Assembly (NCBI GenBank): GCA_036338615.1
Contig: JAYZBT010000316.1
Location: forward strand, 1-20,235
Direction of reading: 5' to 3'
Origin: UBA1138 sp036338615
GTDB lineage: Bacteria; Gemmatimonadota; Gemmatimonadetes; Longimicrobiales; Gaopeijiaceae
DNA length: 20,235 nt
A program made the position numbers and the translations under genes. Under the pieces are notes generated by a model. It worked only from the letters and a program-made list of their open reading frames with translations. It was not told the DNA's origin and ran no database searches. Below, piece after piece: positions 7,790-14,931 of the stretch (positions are counted from its first letter, which is position 1; each line of letters starts with the position of its first letter).

Positions 7790-8598
7790 CCGGCCGGTGG
7801 AGCAGACGCGCGCTCACCGTGGCGGCCGTAGGGGCGACGTTCTACGGCGTGCTCCTCTACCAGGACGCGTGGGCACGGAGATGGGCGATACCCGCCGGAG
7901 AGGTGACGGGCTGGCTGCTCCTGACGTTGGTTGGCGCCCTGACCTTCTTGAACGTGCGGAAGCGCTTCACGCGCATCCCGGTGCTCCCGGCCACTCTCTG
8001 GGTCGACGTGCATGTGTTCCTGGGGTTGCTCGCCGGCCTGATTCTCCTGGTCCACGTCGGATACTCGTGGCCGAGGGCTGCGCTGAACTGGGGGTACCTC
8101 CTGCTCTTCGCTTCGGTGTGGGCGAGTGGTCTGGGCGGGTTGTGGCTGTCCCGCTGGGTGCCCAGGCGTCTCCGGGAACGCGGGGAGGAAGTGATCTACG
8201 AGCGCATTCCGGCCCACCGGGCGCGCCTTTGCCAGCGGGTGCTCGAGATCGTTGACCAGGATCTCGCACAGGACGAGATGCCCACCATCGCCGCGTTTGC
8301 CGTGGAAACGCTGCTCCCGTTCATGGAGCGTCCCCAGAATCGGTTTGCGCACCTCTTCCGTGCTCGCCGCCATCTGCAGGACCGCCTGGGCGAGCTCGAT
8401 GAGATGGAGCGGTACGTGAGCGCGCGGGAGCGGCACATCAAGACGGAGCTGGTCGCGCTACTCACGACGAAAGACGACCTCGACTACAGCGAGGCTCACC
8501 AGGCGCTGCTGAAATACTGGCTCTTCGTGCACATCCCCCTCACGTACGCTCTCCTCCTCACCGCTCCGGCGCACATCGCGTGGGCGCTCCTCTTCTGA
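7774..8598 (+). CDS. Five-helix membrane cytochrome b with two predicted b-hemes
   Basis: The protein has 274 residues from GTG 7774, with GAGAGG at about 7760-7765. It overlaps the end of the Fe-S gene by 16 bases. Predicted helices are at about 12-30, 43-61, 76-96, 102-126 and 251-273. The third and fifth helices each carry two histidines exactly 14 residues apart (His80/His94 and His253/His267). Pairs spaced this way on two helices are the classic ligand arrangement for two stacked hemes b across a four-helix bundle, as in bc1/formate dehydrogenase/NarI-like cytochromes. A long soluble segment (about 127-248), helical and charged, separates helices 4 and 5 and could dock the Fe-S protein. 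The likely role is electron passage between cytoplasmic Fe-S clusters, the quinone pool and periplasmic cytochromes. I do not recognise the family by name. Confidence 0.75.
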   Translation: MAGSLTGRWSRRALTVAAVGATFYGVLLYQDAWARRWAIPAGEVTGWLLLTLVGALTFLNVRKRFTRIPVLPATLWVDVHVFLGLLAGLILLVHVGYSWPRAALNWGYLLLFASVWASGLGGLWLSRWVPRRLRERGEEVIYERIPAHRARLCQRVLEIVDQDLAQDEMPTIAAFAVETLLPFMERPQNRFAHLFRARRHLQDRLGELDEMERYVSARERHIKTELVALLTTKDDLDYSEAHQALLKYWLFVHIPLTYALLLTAPAHIAWALLF

Positions 8599-8604
8599 TC
8601 GCCC

Positions 8605-10569
8605 ATGCCGACCCCTTCTGAGCTCTGGGCGTCCGCGCGGCACGCGTACGAAAGGCCCACCCAGGACTGGGTGTGCGGGCGCGAGACGCCGTGCTCCGCG
8701 GGCCCGACCAGGAAAAGGGGCTGCGGCGGAACCGCTCGATGCGTGCCCTCCACCGAGGCCGACGTGTACCTGTGTGCCCGGGCGCAAGAGGATGGTGGGG
8801 CCTGCGAAGCGGGTCCGGGGACCGGGGGGAGCTGCGGCTCTCCACTGCCGCCGTGCATTCCGGTGCCGAGCCTTCGTGCCCGCCGGCGCCGGACGTCCCT
8901 GGCCGTGAGTGGCCTCGCGCTCGCCCTCACGCTGCTGGTGTGGTATTCGGTGCCCGCGCAGCCCCTCGCCGCGCGGCTGTTCAGCCCTGGCCCCTTGGCC
9001 CGGGCCCATGCGGACATCGAGTCGGACTGTGCGTCCTGCCATACGGCACTGTCCGACTCCTCGTACGTGGGTGATCTCGCTTGGGATGCGTTTCGCTCGA
9101 GTCGGGACGAAGGCGGGCACACGGAGTGCGGATCCTGCCACGAGGTGCCCGAGGCGTTGACGGCCCTCCCTCACACCCTGGCCGTGGAGGCGTCGAGTGG
9201 CTCGGGCTCCCTCAGCGCTCATCTGGCGCCCGGAGGGGCGGACCCCAGGAGCTGTGCCTCCTGCCACGTCGAGCACGCCGGCGCCGGTGCGGAGCTGCGT
9301 CCCGGTCCGGCCGAGCTGTGTGCGTCGTGCCACCTGGGAGAGCCCGAGTCGTTCGAGGCTGCCCACCCGTCCCTCGAGGCCTTCGCGATTCTCGAGAATG
9401 AGCTGCGTTGGGCCTTCGATCACACGTCGCACTCGGTTGAGTATTACCCCCGTGAGGAAGTGGCCTTCGATTGCGTAGCCTGCCACGACGCCGGGCGGGT
9501 GCTGACCATGGCGGTGAACACCTTCGAGGCCTCGTGCACGAGCTGCCATGATCACGTGTCCGAGGTGAGCTCGGTCCGGCTCCCGGTCTTTCAGCTGCCG
9601 GGACTGGACTACGAGACCCTCGAGGAGGAGGGCCTGGGCATGGGGAGCTGGCCGGAGGATGCCGGCATCGACCTCGAGGCCGAGCTGACGCCTGCCACGC
9701 GCCTCCTGCTGGACGCCGAGGGCGTGCGCGCCGCCGACCGCCTGGAGGCACAAGGCGCGCTCCTCTTCGATCTCCTCGATGCCGACGTGGAGCTCGAAGA
9801 CGTGGAGACGCTCGTGTGGTCCCTGAAGGAGGCACTGGCCGACGTGCGTGAGCGGGAAGGAGCCGCGCTACGGAGCAGGTTGGGCCGGTGGCCCGGCGTC
9901 GAGCTGACCCGTGATCTGAACATCACGCTACAGCAGTGGGCCGAGGCGCTGAATCGGGCGTCCGGCGACTGGTTTCCCGATCTCGAGGCAGAGGTGGCGC
10001 GCCACGGCGCCGGCGAGAGCGTGGAGGTCCACGTCGTGAGCGACTACGACTTCACCGCCGAGGAGGTGGGCGCCTGGACCGTGGACACACGGACCTTCTC
10101 GGTGCGCTACTCGGTGGAGCGTCATGCCGACGCCCTCGCCCGGGCACTCTTCGAGGCGGCCGCGGGACGCGCCTCCATGGCCGGCCTCATGACCGAGCTC
10201 CGGCATGACGCGGCGGCCGGAGCCTGTTTGAAGTGCCATGGAAAGGGGCTCGCCGCATCTGCCGACTGGCTCGAGACGGGTGGAGCCCCGTCCGAAGGCC
10301 CGGCAGCCGGCACGCCGGTGGCGGGGTGGTTCGACCACGGCCCCCACCTCTCCGTGACCACCTGCGCGGAGTGCCATGCGGAGACCGGGGCGACGCCATC
10401 CTTCGACGCGGTGCCCCTGTCCCGATGCTCGGCGTGCCACGCTACCGAGCCCGTGGACCTCGAGGAGCCGGCGACCATGACGTGCTCGTCGTGCCACGTG
10501 TACCACGATGCCATGTCCACCAAGGTGATGGGGGCGGATTCGGCGACCGCTCCGGAGTCGGGTGGGTAG
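8605..10569 (+). CDS. Ten-heme membrane-anchored c-type cytochrome with cytoplasmic eight-cysteine domain
   Basis: The protein has 654 residues; ATG 8605 lies six bases after the cytochrome b stop, without an obvious Shine-Dalgarno. The N-terminal 90 residues are cysteine-rich: C24, C30, C40, C46, C57, C67, C77 and C84. A duplicated C-x2-GP-x5-C element occurs at 30-40 and 67-77. Then come RARRRR and a single helix (about 98-117), which places the cysteines in the cytoplasm. The periplasmic part has ten CXXCH sites: 142, 175, 217, 239, 290, 311, 541, 587, 608 and 627 (first Cys). Six form one group and four another, separated by about 225 heme-free residues (316-540) that are acidic and helical. 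The group layout resembles cytochrome c3/class III-type multiheme modules. It would act as the quinol- or cytochrome-b-linked exit of electrons to the periplasm. The N-terminal cysteines could bind Fe-S or zinc; the sequence does not decide. The next 910 bases have no intact gene, so this ends the operon. Confidence 0.85.
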   Translation: MPTPSELWASARHAYERPTQDWVCGRETPCSAGPTRKRGCGGTARCVPSTEADVYLCARAQEDGGACEAGPGTGGSCGSPLPPCIPVPSLRARRRRTSLAVSGLALALTLLVWYSVPAQPLAARLFSPGPLARAHADIESDCASCHTALSDSSYVGDLAWDAFRSSRDEGGHTECGSCHEVPEALTALPHTLAVEASSGSGSLSAHLAPGGADPRSCASCHVEHAGAGAELRPGPAELCASCHLGEPESFEAAHPSLEAFAILENELRWAFDHTSHSVEYYPREEVAFDCVACHDAGRVLTMAVNTFEASCTSCHDHVSEVSSVRLPVFQLPGLDYETLEEEGLGMGSWPEDAGIDLEAELTPATRLLLDAEGVRAADRLEAQGALLFDLLDADVELEDVETLVWSLKEALADVREREGAALRSRLGRWPGVELTRDLNITLQQWAEALNRASGDWFPDLEAEVARHGAGESVEVHVVSDYDFTAEEVGAWTVDTRTFSVRYSVERHADALARALFEAAAGRASMAGLMTELRHDAAAGACLKCHGKGLAASADWLETGGAPSEGPAAGTPVAGWFDHGPHLSVTTCAECHAETGATPSFDAVPLSRCSACHATEPVDLEEPATMTCSSCHVYHDAMSTKVMGADSATAPESGG

Positions 10570-10615
10570 GCCGGCGGAGCCCGATCCAAGGGAACGGGGG
10601 AGCCTGGGGAAAGCC

Positions 10616-10804
10616 CTACCCGGGCCGAATCCCACGTTTCCACAGGCGGATGTTGTAGGTGGAGAATCCAAGGGCGGCGAAGAAGCGCTGGGCCCCCTGG
10701 TTGAAGTGCCACGTATCCAGGGCGATCTGATCGATGGACTCCCGGACGGCGCTGGACCTCGGCCCAAAGAAAGCCCATCGGCTCGGATCCCCCTCCGTCC
10801 ACAT
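10616..10804 (-). pseudogene. C-terminal remnant of a GNAT-family acetyltransferase
   Basis: On the minus strand a 62-residue frame ends in TAG at 10618-10616. Its end reads IDQIALDTWHFNQGAQRFF, then AALGFSTYNIRLWKRG. The pattern of a strand, N-x2-A-x2-F-x3-GF and a following strand is the conserved C-terminal end of GNAT N-acetyltransferases. The acetyl-CoA-binding R/Q-x2-G-x-[GA] motif and the whole N-terminal two thirds are absent. Upstream sequence in this frame (beyond 10804) is only the antisense of the WD40 fragment, so the gene is cut rather than frameshifted. A non-functional remnant is most likely. The Met at 10804 would allow a tiny protein, but it would lack the active site. Confidence 0.6.
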
Positions 10805-10958
10805 GGCGTCGAGCTTCAGCCCAGACGGTTCGCGCATCGTCACGGCGTCCGACGACAAGACCGCGCGAGTTTGGAATACCGAGCGCGCGGACGACCCCCT
10901 CATCCTCGGGGGGCACCAGGGTCCGGTCGGATGGGCCAAGTTCAGCACCGATGGTTCG
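10803..10958 (+). pseudogene. WD40-repeat fragment (about one and a quarter repeats)
   Basis: Plus-strand translation from 10803 gives FSPDGSRIVTASDDKTARVW, then a short linker, LILGGHQGPVGWAKFSTDG. This is one complete WD40 blade ending in VW, followed by the GH and FSxDG start of the next blade, after which the similarity stops. Functional WD40 proteins need several blades to close a propeller, so this is an internal piece of a larger lost gene, possibly one of the WD40-array proteins (often kinase or signalling fusions) common in high-GC environmental bacteria. It abuts the GNAT remnant within a few bases, suggesting a deletion or recombination joint at about 10800. Confidence 0.7.
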
Positions 10959-11362
10959 CCCGAGTCTAGGCTCGTCTATCGGCTGCCGACCAAAGGTGGG
11001 GTACCCAAGCCGGCGCCGGATGCCAAGCTCCGCGCCGCAGTCACGTGCATCGGCAGGCCCAAAGCCGAGACACACTCCCCCCAGCTCCTGAGTCCGAGCC
11101 AAAGGCCGCAGCCCTCCCCCGATCTCACCCGCTCGTGGTCCGCCCCAGGGGGACTTCCTGCTCGACCAGACCCCGGCCTTCGCGACGCCGATCTGAAGCG
11201 CTCTGCGGCACTCCTTTCCCTGGACCGTGCCACACTACGATCTAGCGCCACTCCCCCGCCGGTAGGGCGGTTGAAATACGTATCCTTCCTGACACGCGCA
11301 TCTGACCCTCTAGGCGCGGCTCGTCTTACCCCTCACGTGCGCTGGGTCCCGCGAACACTGGT

Positions 11363-11391
11363 TTGCCCGTTAAACGCCCGGGCTCTATATC
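11363..11391 (+). promoter_or_regulatory. Probable sigma70-type promoter for the export operon
   Basis: TTGCCC (11363-11368) and TATATC (11386-11391) are separated by exactly 17 bases. Each matches four of six consensus positions. The pair lies about 90 bases before the HlyD-like gene start at 11480 in an otherwise gene-free stretch, in a locally AT-richer patch. Position and spacing are good, while hexamer quality is moderate for GC-rich DNA. Confidence 0.45.
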
Positions 11392-11479
11392 AACCTCGCT
11401 TCTTACCCACCCCTGGGTCTCCATCGGCACACGACCATGGGGGTGTCAATCCACGGGGCGCATCCGAAGGAGGCAGGGC

Positions 11480-12736
11480 ATGACCCGCCCATCCATCTTC
11501 CGCCAGGCGGCGCTCGACCGGCTGTCGAGCCCCGAGCAGCTCGACCGGCTCATGCAGGTCACCCTCCCGACGGGGTGGATCGCGCTCGTGGGCGTCTGGC
11601 TCGCGGTCGGCGTGACGATCCTGTGGTCGATCTTCGGCTCGATTCCGACGACGGTCTCCGGCTCTGGCATCATCATGAGCTCCGGCGGCATACGCGAGGT
11701 CGAGGTGCTCGGGAGCGGCGTCGTCGAGAGGCTCGCGGTCGTGGAAGGAGACCTCGTCGAGGTTGGCGACCTGATCGCCGTGATCGGCCAGCCCCAGATC
11801 AGCCAACAGGTCGGCCAGGCTCGCGAACGCCTAAGCCTGCTCGAGGAGGAGCGGGTCACGCGCCAGAGGTTCACGACCGCGAACACTGAGCTGGAGAGTG
11901 GTACGCTCGACCGTGAGGCGCTCGATCAGGAGCGGCAGATCGTTGTCGCCCAGGAGCGGATCTCCTGGCTGGAGGGCCGGGTCGAGGCAGAGCGGGAGGC
12001 TCGCGCCCTGGGGCTGATCACCGAGGGCACGGTCCAGAACACCGTTCAGCTCCTGGAGGCGTCACGCGGCGAGCTCAACGGGCTCCATCTCCAGCTCCAG
12101 AACAACGACCTGCGTCGGCTGCTTCTCGAGAACCGGTCCGTCGAAACGATGGACCAGATGGACGAACGCATCCGAGAGGCCGAACGCACCCTGCAGTCCC
12201 TCACCCTGGAGCTCGAGCGAACCTCGATCGTCCTGAGCCCCTATCGAGGGTATGTCCGGGAGTTTCGGACGGACGTCGGCCAACTCACCACCGCCGGGCA
12301 GGCGATCGTGAGCCTCGAGATGGTCGACGCACCCCTCCACGCCGTAATCTTCATTCCCACGGAGGGCAAGCGAATCCAGTCGGGAATGGAGGCGCATGTG
12401 TCGCCGGCCACCGTGCGACGCGAGGAGTACGGCTTCATGATCGGCGAGGTGTCGTTCGTGTCGGCACAGCCGGCGACGCCCGCGGGCATGCGTCGCACCC
12501 TCAACAACGACATCCTCGTACAGGAGCTCTCGGCCTTCGGAGCACCCTTCGTGGTGGAGGTCTCGCTGGAGCGTGACGAGGCGACGGTGAGCGGCTTCCG
12601 GTGGTCCTCTCGTCGCGGGCCACCGGTCTCGGTGGAGAGCGGGATGTCGGTCAGTGTCGACGTGGTTGTGGCGCGACGCAGGCCCATCAGCCTCGTGCTG
12701 CCGATCTTCCGTAACGCCCTCGGGCTGTCCGTTTGA
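11480..12736 (+). CDS. NHLM-type export system HlyD-family membrane fusion protein
   Basis: The protein has 418 residues. ATG 11480 has an excellent AAGGAGG (11467-11473) six bases upstream; the longer open frame back to 11363 is ignored. Near the N-terminus is RQAALDRLSSPEQLDRLM (8-25), a signature I associate with the HlyD adaptor of NHLM (nitrile-hydratase-leader microcin) bacteriocin export. One membrane helix follows (about 32-53, ending in WSIFGSIPTTVSG). Next are a lipoyl-like half (about 75-105), a long coiled coil (about 107-255), and a second lipoyl half and beta-barrel region (SPYRGYVREFRTDVGQ, then AGQAIVSLE). The protein should bridge the two inner-membrane ABC transporters to the TolC-family channel. 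Its stop overlaps the TTG start of the peptidase-ABC gene. A 17-base-spaced promoter lies about 90 bases upstream, making this the first gene of the operon. Confidence 0.9.
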   Translation: MTRPSIFRQAALDRLSSPEQLDRLMQVTLPTGWIALVGVWLAVGVTILWSIFGSIPTTVSGSGIIMSSGGIREVEVLGSGVVERLAVVEGDLVEVGDLIAVIGQPQISQQVGQARERLSLLEEERVTRQRFTTANTELESGTLDREALDQERQIVVAQERISWLEGRVEAEREARALGLITEGTVQNTVQLLEASRGELNGLHLQLQNNDLRRLLLENRSVETMDQMDERIREAERTLQSLTLELERTSIVLSPYRGYVREFRTDVGQLTTAGQAIVSLEMVDAPLHAVIFIPTEGKRIQSGMEAHVSPATVRREEYGFMIGEVSFVSAQPATPAGMRRTLNNDILVQELSAFGAPFVVEVSLERDEATVSGFRWSSRRGPPVSVESGMSVSVDVVVARRRPISLVLPIFRNALGLSV

Positions 12737-14931
12737 GCTTCGGAGACAAGATCCGGGCGTTCACGGCCCGCCGCCCCCACAAAACCCGGACCCTCCTGCA
12801 GATGGAGGCCTTGGAGTGTGGCGCGGCCTCGCTCGGCTCGATTCTCGGATACTACGGGCGCATCGTCTCGCTCGAGGAGCTACGCACCGCGTGTGGGGTG
12901 TCCCGCGACGGCGTGACCGCGAAGAACATCATCCGCGCGGCGCGACGCTACGGGCTCGAGGCCAAGGGCTATCGGCGTGAGATCGATGCCCTGGAAGAGA
13001 ACACCGTGCTCCCGGCGATTCTCTTTTGGAACTTCAACCACTTCGTGGTCCTCGAGGGATTCGACGCCGAGCGCGCCTTCCTGAACGACCCGGCGACCGG
13101 GCCACGCACCGTGACCCGCGAAGAGCTGGACGAGGGCTTCACGGGTGTGGTTCTGGTCTTCGGGAGGGGGCCGGACTTCGTCGAGGAGGGCTCGGAGCCG
13201 AATCTGATCGACGCTCTCAGGGAACGGCTCGCCGGCTCCGAGACCGCCGTGGCCTTCGCGGCCCTGGCGGGGCTCGCGCTGGTATTCCCGGGCTTGATCG
13301 TCCCGACCTTCTCGCGGGTGTTCGTCGACCAGATCCTGATCCAGCGACTGGAATCCTGGATCATGCCGCTCCTTCTGGGCATGGCCGCGACGGCGCTTCT
13401 GCGCGGTGTCCTCACGTGGCTCCAGTCGTACTACCTGCTCAGGCTCAAGACGAAGCTCTCGGTCGCGTACTCCGGCCGCTTCTTCTGGCACGTGCTGAGG
13501 CTGCCCATCGAGTTCTACAGCCAGCGGTACGCCGGCGAGGTCAGCCACCGAGTGCAGCTGAACGATGCCGTGGCCGAGCTACTCTCGGGCCGGCTCGCCT
13601 CCACCGCCATCGACCTGGTCATGATCGTGTTCTTCGGCGCGCTCATGTTCATGTACGACTGGGTGCTCACGCTGCTCGCGATCTTCGTCGTGAGCTTCAA
13701 CCTGCTCGCGATGAAGCTGGTGTCGGCCCAGCGCATCGACGGCAACCGCAGGCTGCTCCAGGAGGAAGGCAAGTATCAGGGTGCGCTGATGGGCGGCCTC
13801 AGGAACATCGAGACGCTCAAGGCGACCAGCCGGGAGGCCGACCTCTACTCCAAGCTCGCCGGGTATCAGGCCAAGCTCGAGAACGCGTCGCAGGACCTGA
13901 GCATCAAGACTCAGCTGCTACGGCTCGCGCCGTCGATCCTGACCGGCGTGGGGAACGCGGCCGTGCTGGGGCTCGGGGGCTACCGGATCATGCAAGGCGA
14001 TCTCACGATGGGGATGCTGGTCGCCTTCCAGAGCCTGCAGCAGAGCTTCGTCGGGCCGGTGACGAGCCTCCTCGAGCTCGGCTCGGAGCTTCAGGAGATG
14101 GTCGGCGACATGAACCGGCTCGACGACGTCCTGCGTTATCCGCCAGATGCGCAGGTTGCCACGGGGCTCGAGACCACCCAAGAGGACCGAGACGCGGAGA
14201 AGCTCACGGGCCACATCGAGCTCAGGGACCTCACCTTCGGCTACTCGCGTCTGGCGGATCCGCTCATCACCGACTTCAGCCTCACCCTGGAGCCAGGCGC
14301 GAGGGTCGCGCTGGTCGGCTCCTCGGGGTGCGGCAAGTCGACCATCAGCAAGCTCGTCGCGCGCCTCTACGAGCCCTGGTCCGGTGAGATCCTGTTCGAC
14401 GGGACTCCATCCAACGAGTTGCCGCGAGTGGTCTTCACGTCGTCGCTGGCGTTCGTGGACCAGGACCTGACCCTCTTCGAAGGCTCGATCCGCGACAATC
14501 TCACGATGTGGGACGACACGGTCCCGGATCTGCACGTCATCCAGGCCGCCAAGGACGCTCTGATCCACGAAGCGATCACCGAGCGCCCGGGCGGCTACGA
14601 CGGTGGCCTCGAGGAGGAGGGAGCCAACTTCAGCGGAGGTCAGCGGCAGCGTCTCGACATCGCGCGCGCGCTATGCGGAAACCCGCGTATCCTCCTGCTG
14701 GACGAGGCGACGAGCGCGCTGGACACGCTCACGGAGAAGCGGATCGACGAGAACATCCGTCGCCGAGGCTGCACCTGCATCATCGTGGCGCACCGACTGA
14801 GCACCATCCGCGACTGCGACGAGATCATCGTGCTCGACGCGGGAAGGGTCGTACAACGCGGCACGCACGAAGAGCTCGTCGCGGACTCCGGAGGGTGGTA
14901 CACGGAGCTGCTGACCATGTCGGCCGGATGA
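12733..14931 (+). CDS. NHLM-type ABC transporter with N-terminal C39 leader peptidase
   Basis: The protein has 732 residues from TTG 12733, the most upstream start in frame; TTGA overlaps the previous TGA. The C39 peptidase domain (about 18-150) is intact: oxyanion Gln23, catalytic Cys29 in EALECGAAS, His103 in FNHFVVLEG and Asp119 in NDPATG. Such domains cut leaders after a double-glycine-type site. The membrane domain spans about 172-440. The ATPase domain (about 495-732) has Walker A GSSGCGKST (529-537), Q-loop FVDQD (574-578), signature FSGGQ (633-637), Walker B ILLLDE (653-658) and the H-loop histidine (687). All catalytic residues are present. It resembles the peptidase-ABC component of NHLM microcin export and probably works with the second ABC protein directly downstream. 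The absence of a good Shine-Dalgarno together with the overlap suggests translational coupling to the HlyD gene. Confidence 0.93.
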   Translation: MSFGDKIRAFTARRPHKTRTLLQMEALECGAASLGSILGYYGRIVSLEELRTACGVSRDGVTAKNIIRAARRYGLEAKGYRREIDALEENTVLPAILFWNFNHFVVLEGFDAERAFLNDPATGPRTVTREELDEGFTGVVLVFGRGPDFVEEGSEPNLIDALRERLAGSETAVAFAALAGLALVFPGLIVPTFSRVFVDQILIQRLESWIMPLLLGMAATALLRGVLTWLQSYYLLRLKTKLSVAYSGRFFWHVLRLPIEFYSQRYAGEVSHRVQLNDAVAELLSGRLASTAIDLVMIVFFGALMFMYDWVLTLLAIFVVSFNLLAMKLVSAQRIDGNRRLLQEEGKYQGALMGGLRNIETLKATSREADLYSKLAGYQAKLENASQDLSIKTQLLRLAPSILTGVGNAAVLGLGGYRIMQGDLTMGMLVAFQSLQQSFVGPVTSLLELGSELQEMVGDMNRLDDVLRYPPDAQVATGLETTQEDRDAEKLTGHIELRDLTFGYSRLADPLITDFSLTLEPGARVALVGSSGCGKSTISKLVARLYEPWSGEILFDGTPSNELPRVVFTSSLAFVDQDLTLFEGSIRDNLTMWDDTVPDLHVIQAAKDALIHEAITERPGGYDGGLEEEGANFSGGQRQRLDIARALCGNPRILLLDEATSALDTLTEKRIDENIRRRGCTCIIVAHRLSTIRDCDEIIVLDAGRVVQRGTHEELVADSGGWYTELLTMSAG

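Larger units (their letters stand above)
10570..11479. other. Gene-poor spacer between the cytochrome and export operons
   Basis: This 910-base stretch has no intact gene. One plus-strand frame is open across 10734-11483, but only about 50 residues of it look like protein. It holds two gene fragments (10616-10804 minus strand, 10803-10958 plus strand) and a probable promoter near 11363-11391. Between 10959 and 11360 all frames read as low-complexity Pro/Arg/Ser or stop-ridden. I checked it for a short peptide gene with a double-glycine leader and saw none. No tRNA-like or strong terminator-like structure was recognised. Confidence 0.7.

Noticed and set aside
10959..11479. RiPP precursor gene ahead of the exporter
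   Set aside because: All frames were read for a short ORF with Shine-Dalgarno and a double-glycine-type leader; none was found.
10734..11483. Full-length 249-codon WD40 protein
   Set aside because: Only about 50 residues resemble WD40. The rest is Pro/Arg/Ser noise and runs into the start of the HlyD-like gene.
13026..14387. Plus-strand ORF of 453 codons inside the peptidase-ABC gene
   Set aside because: It lies in another frame of a clear ABC transporter and is Arg/Gly/Ala-rich shadow translation with no motifs.
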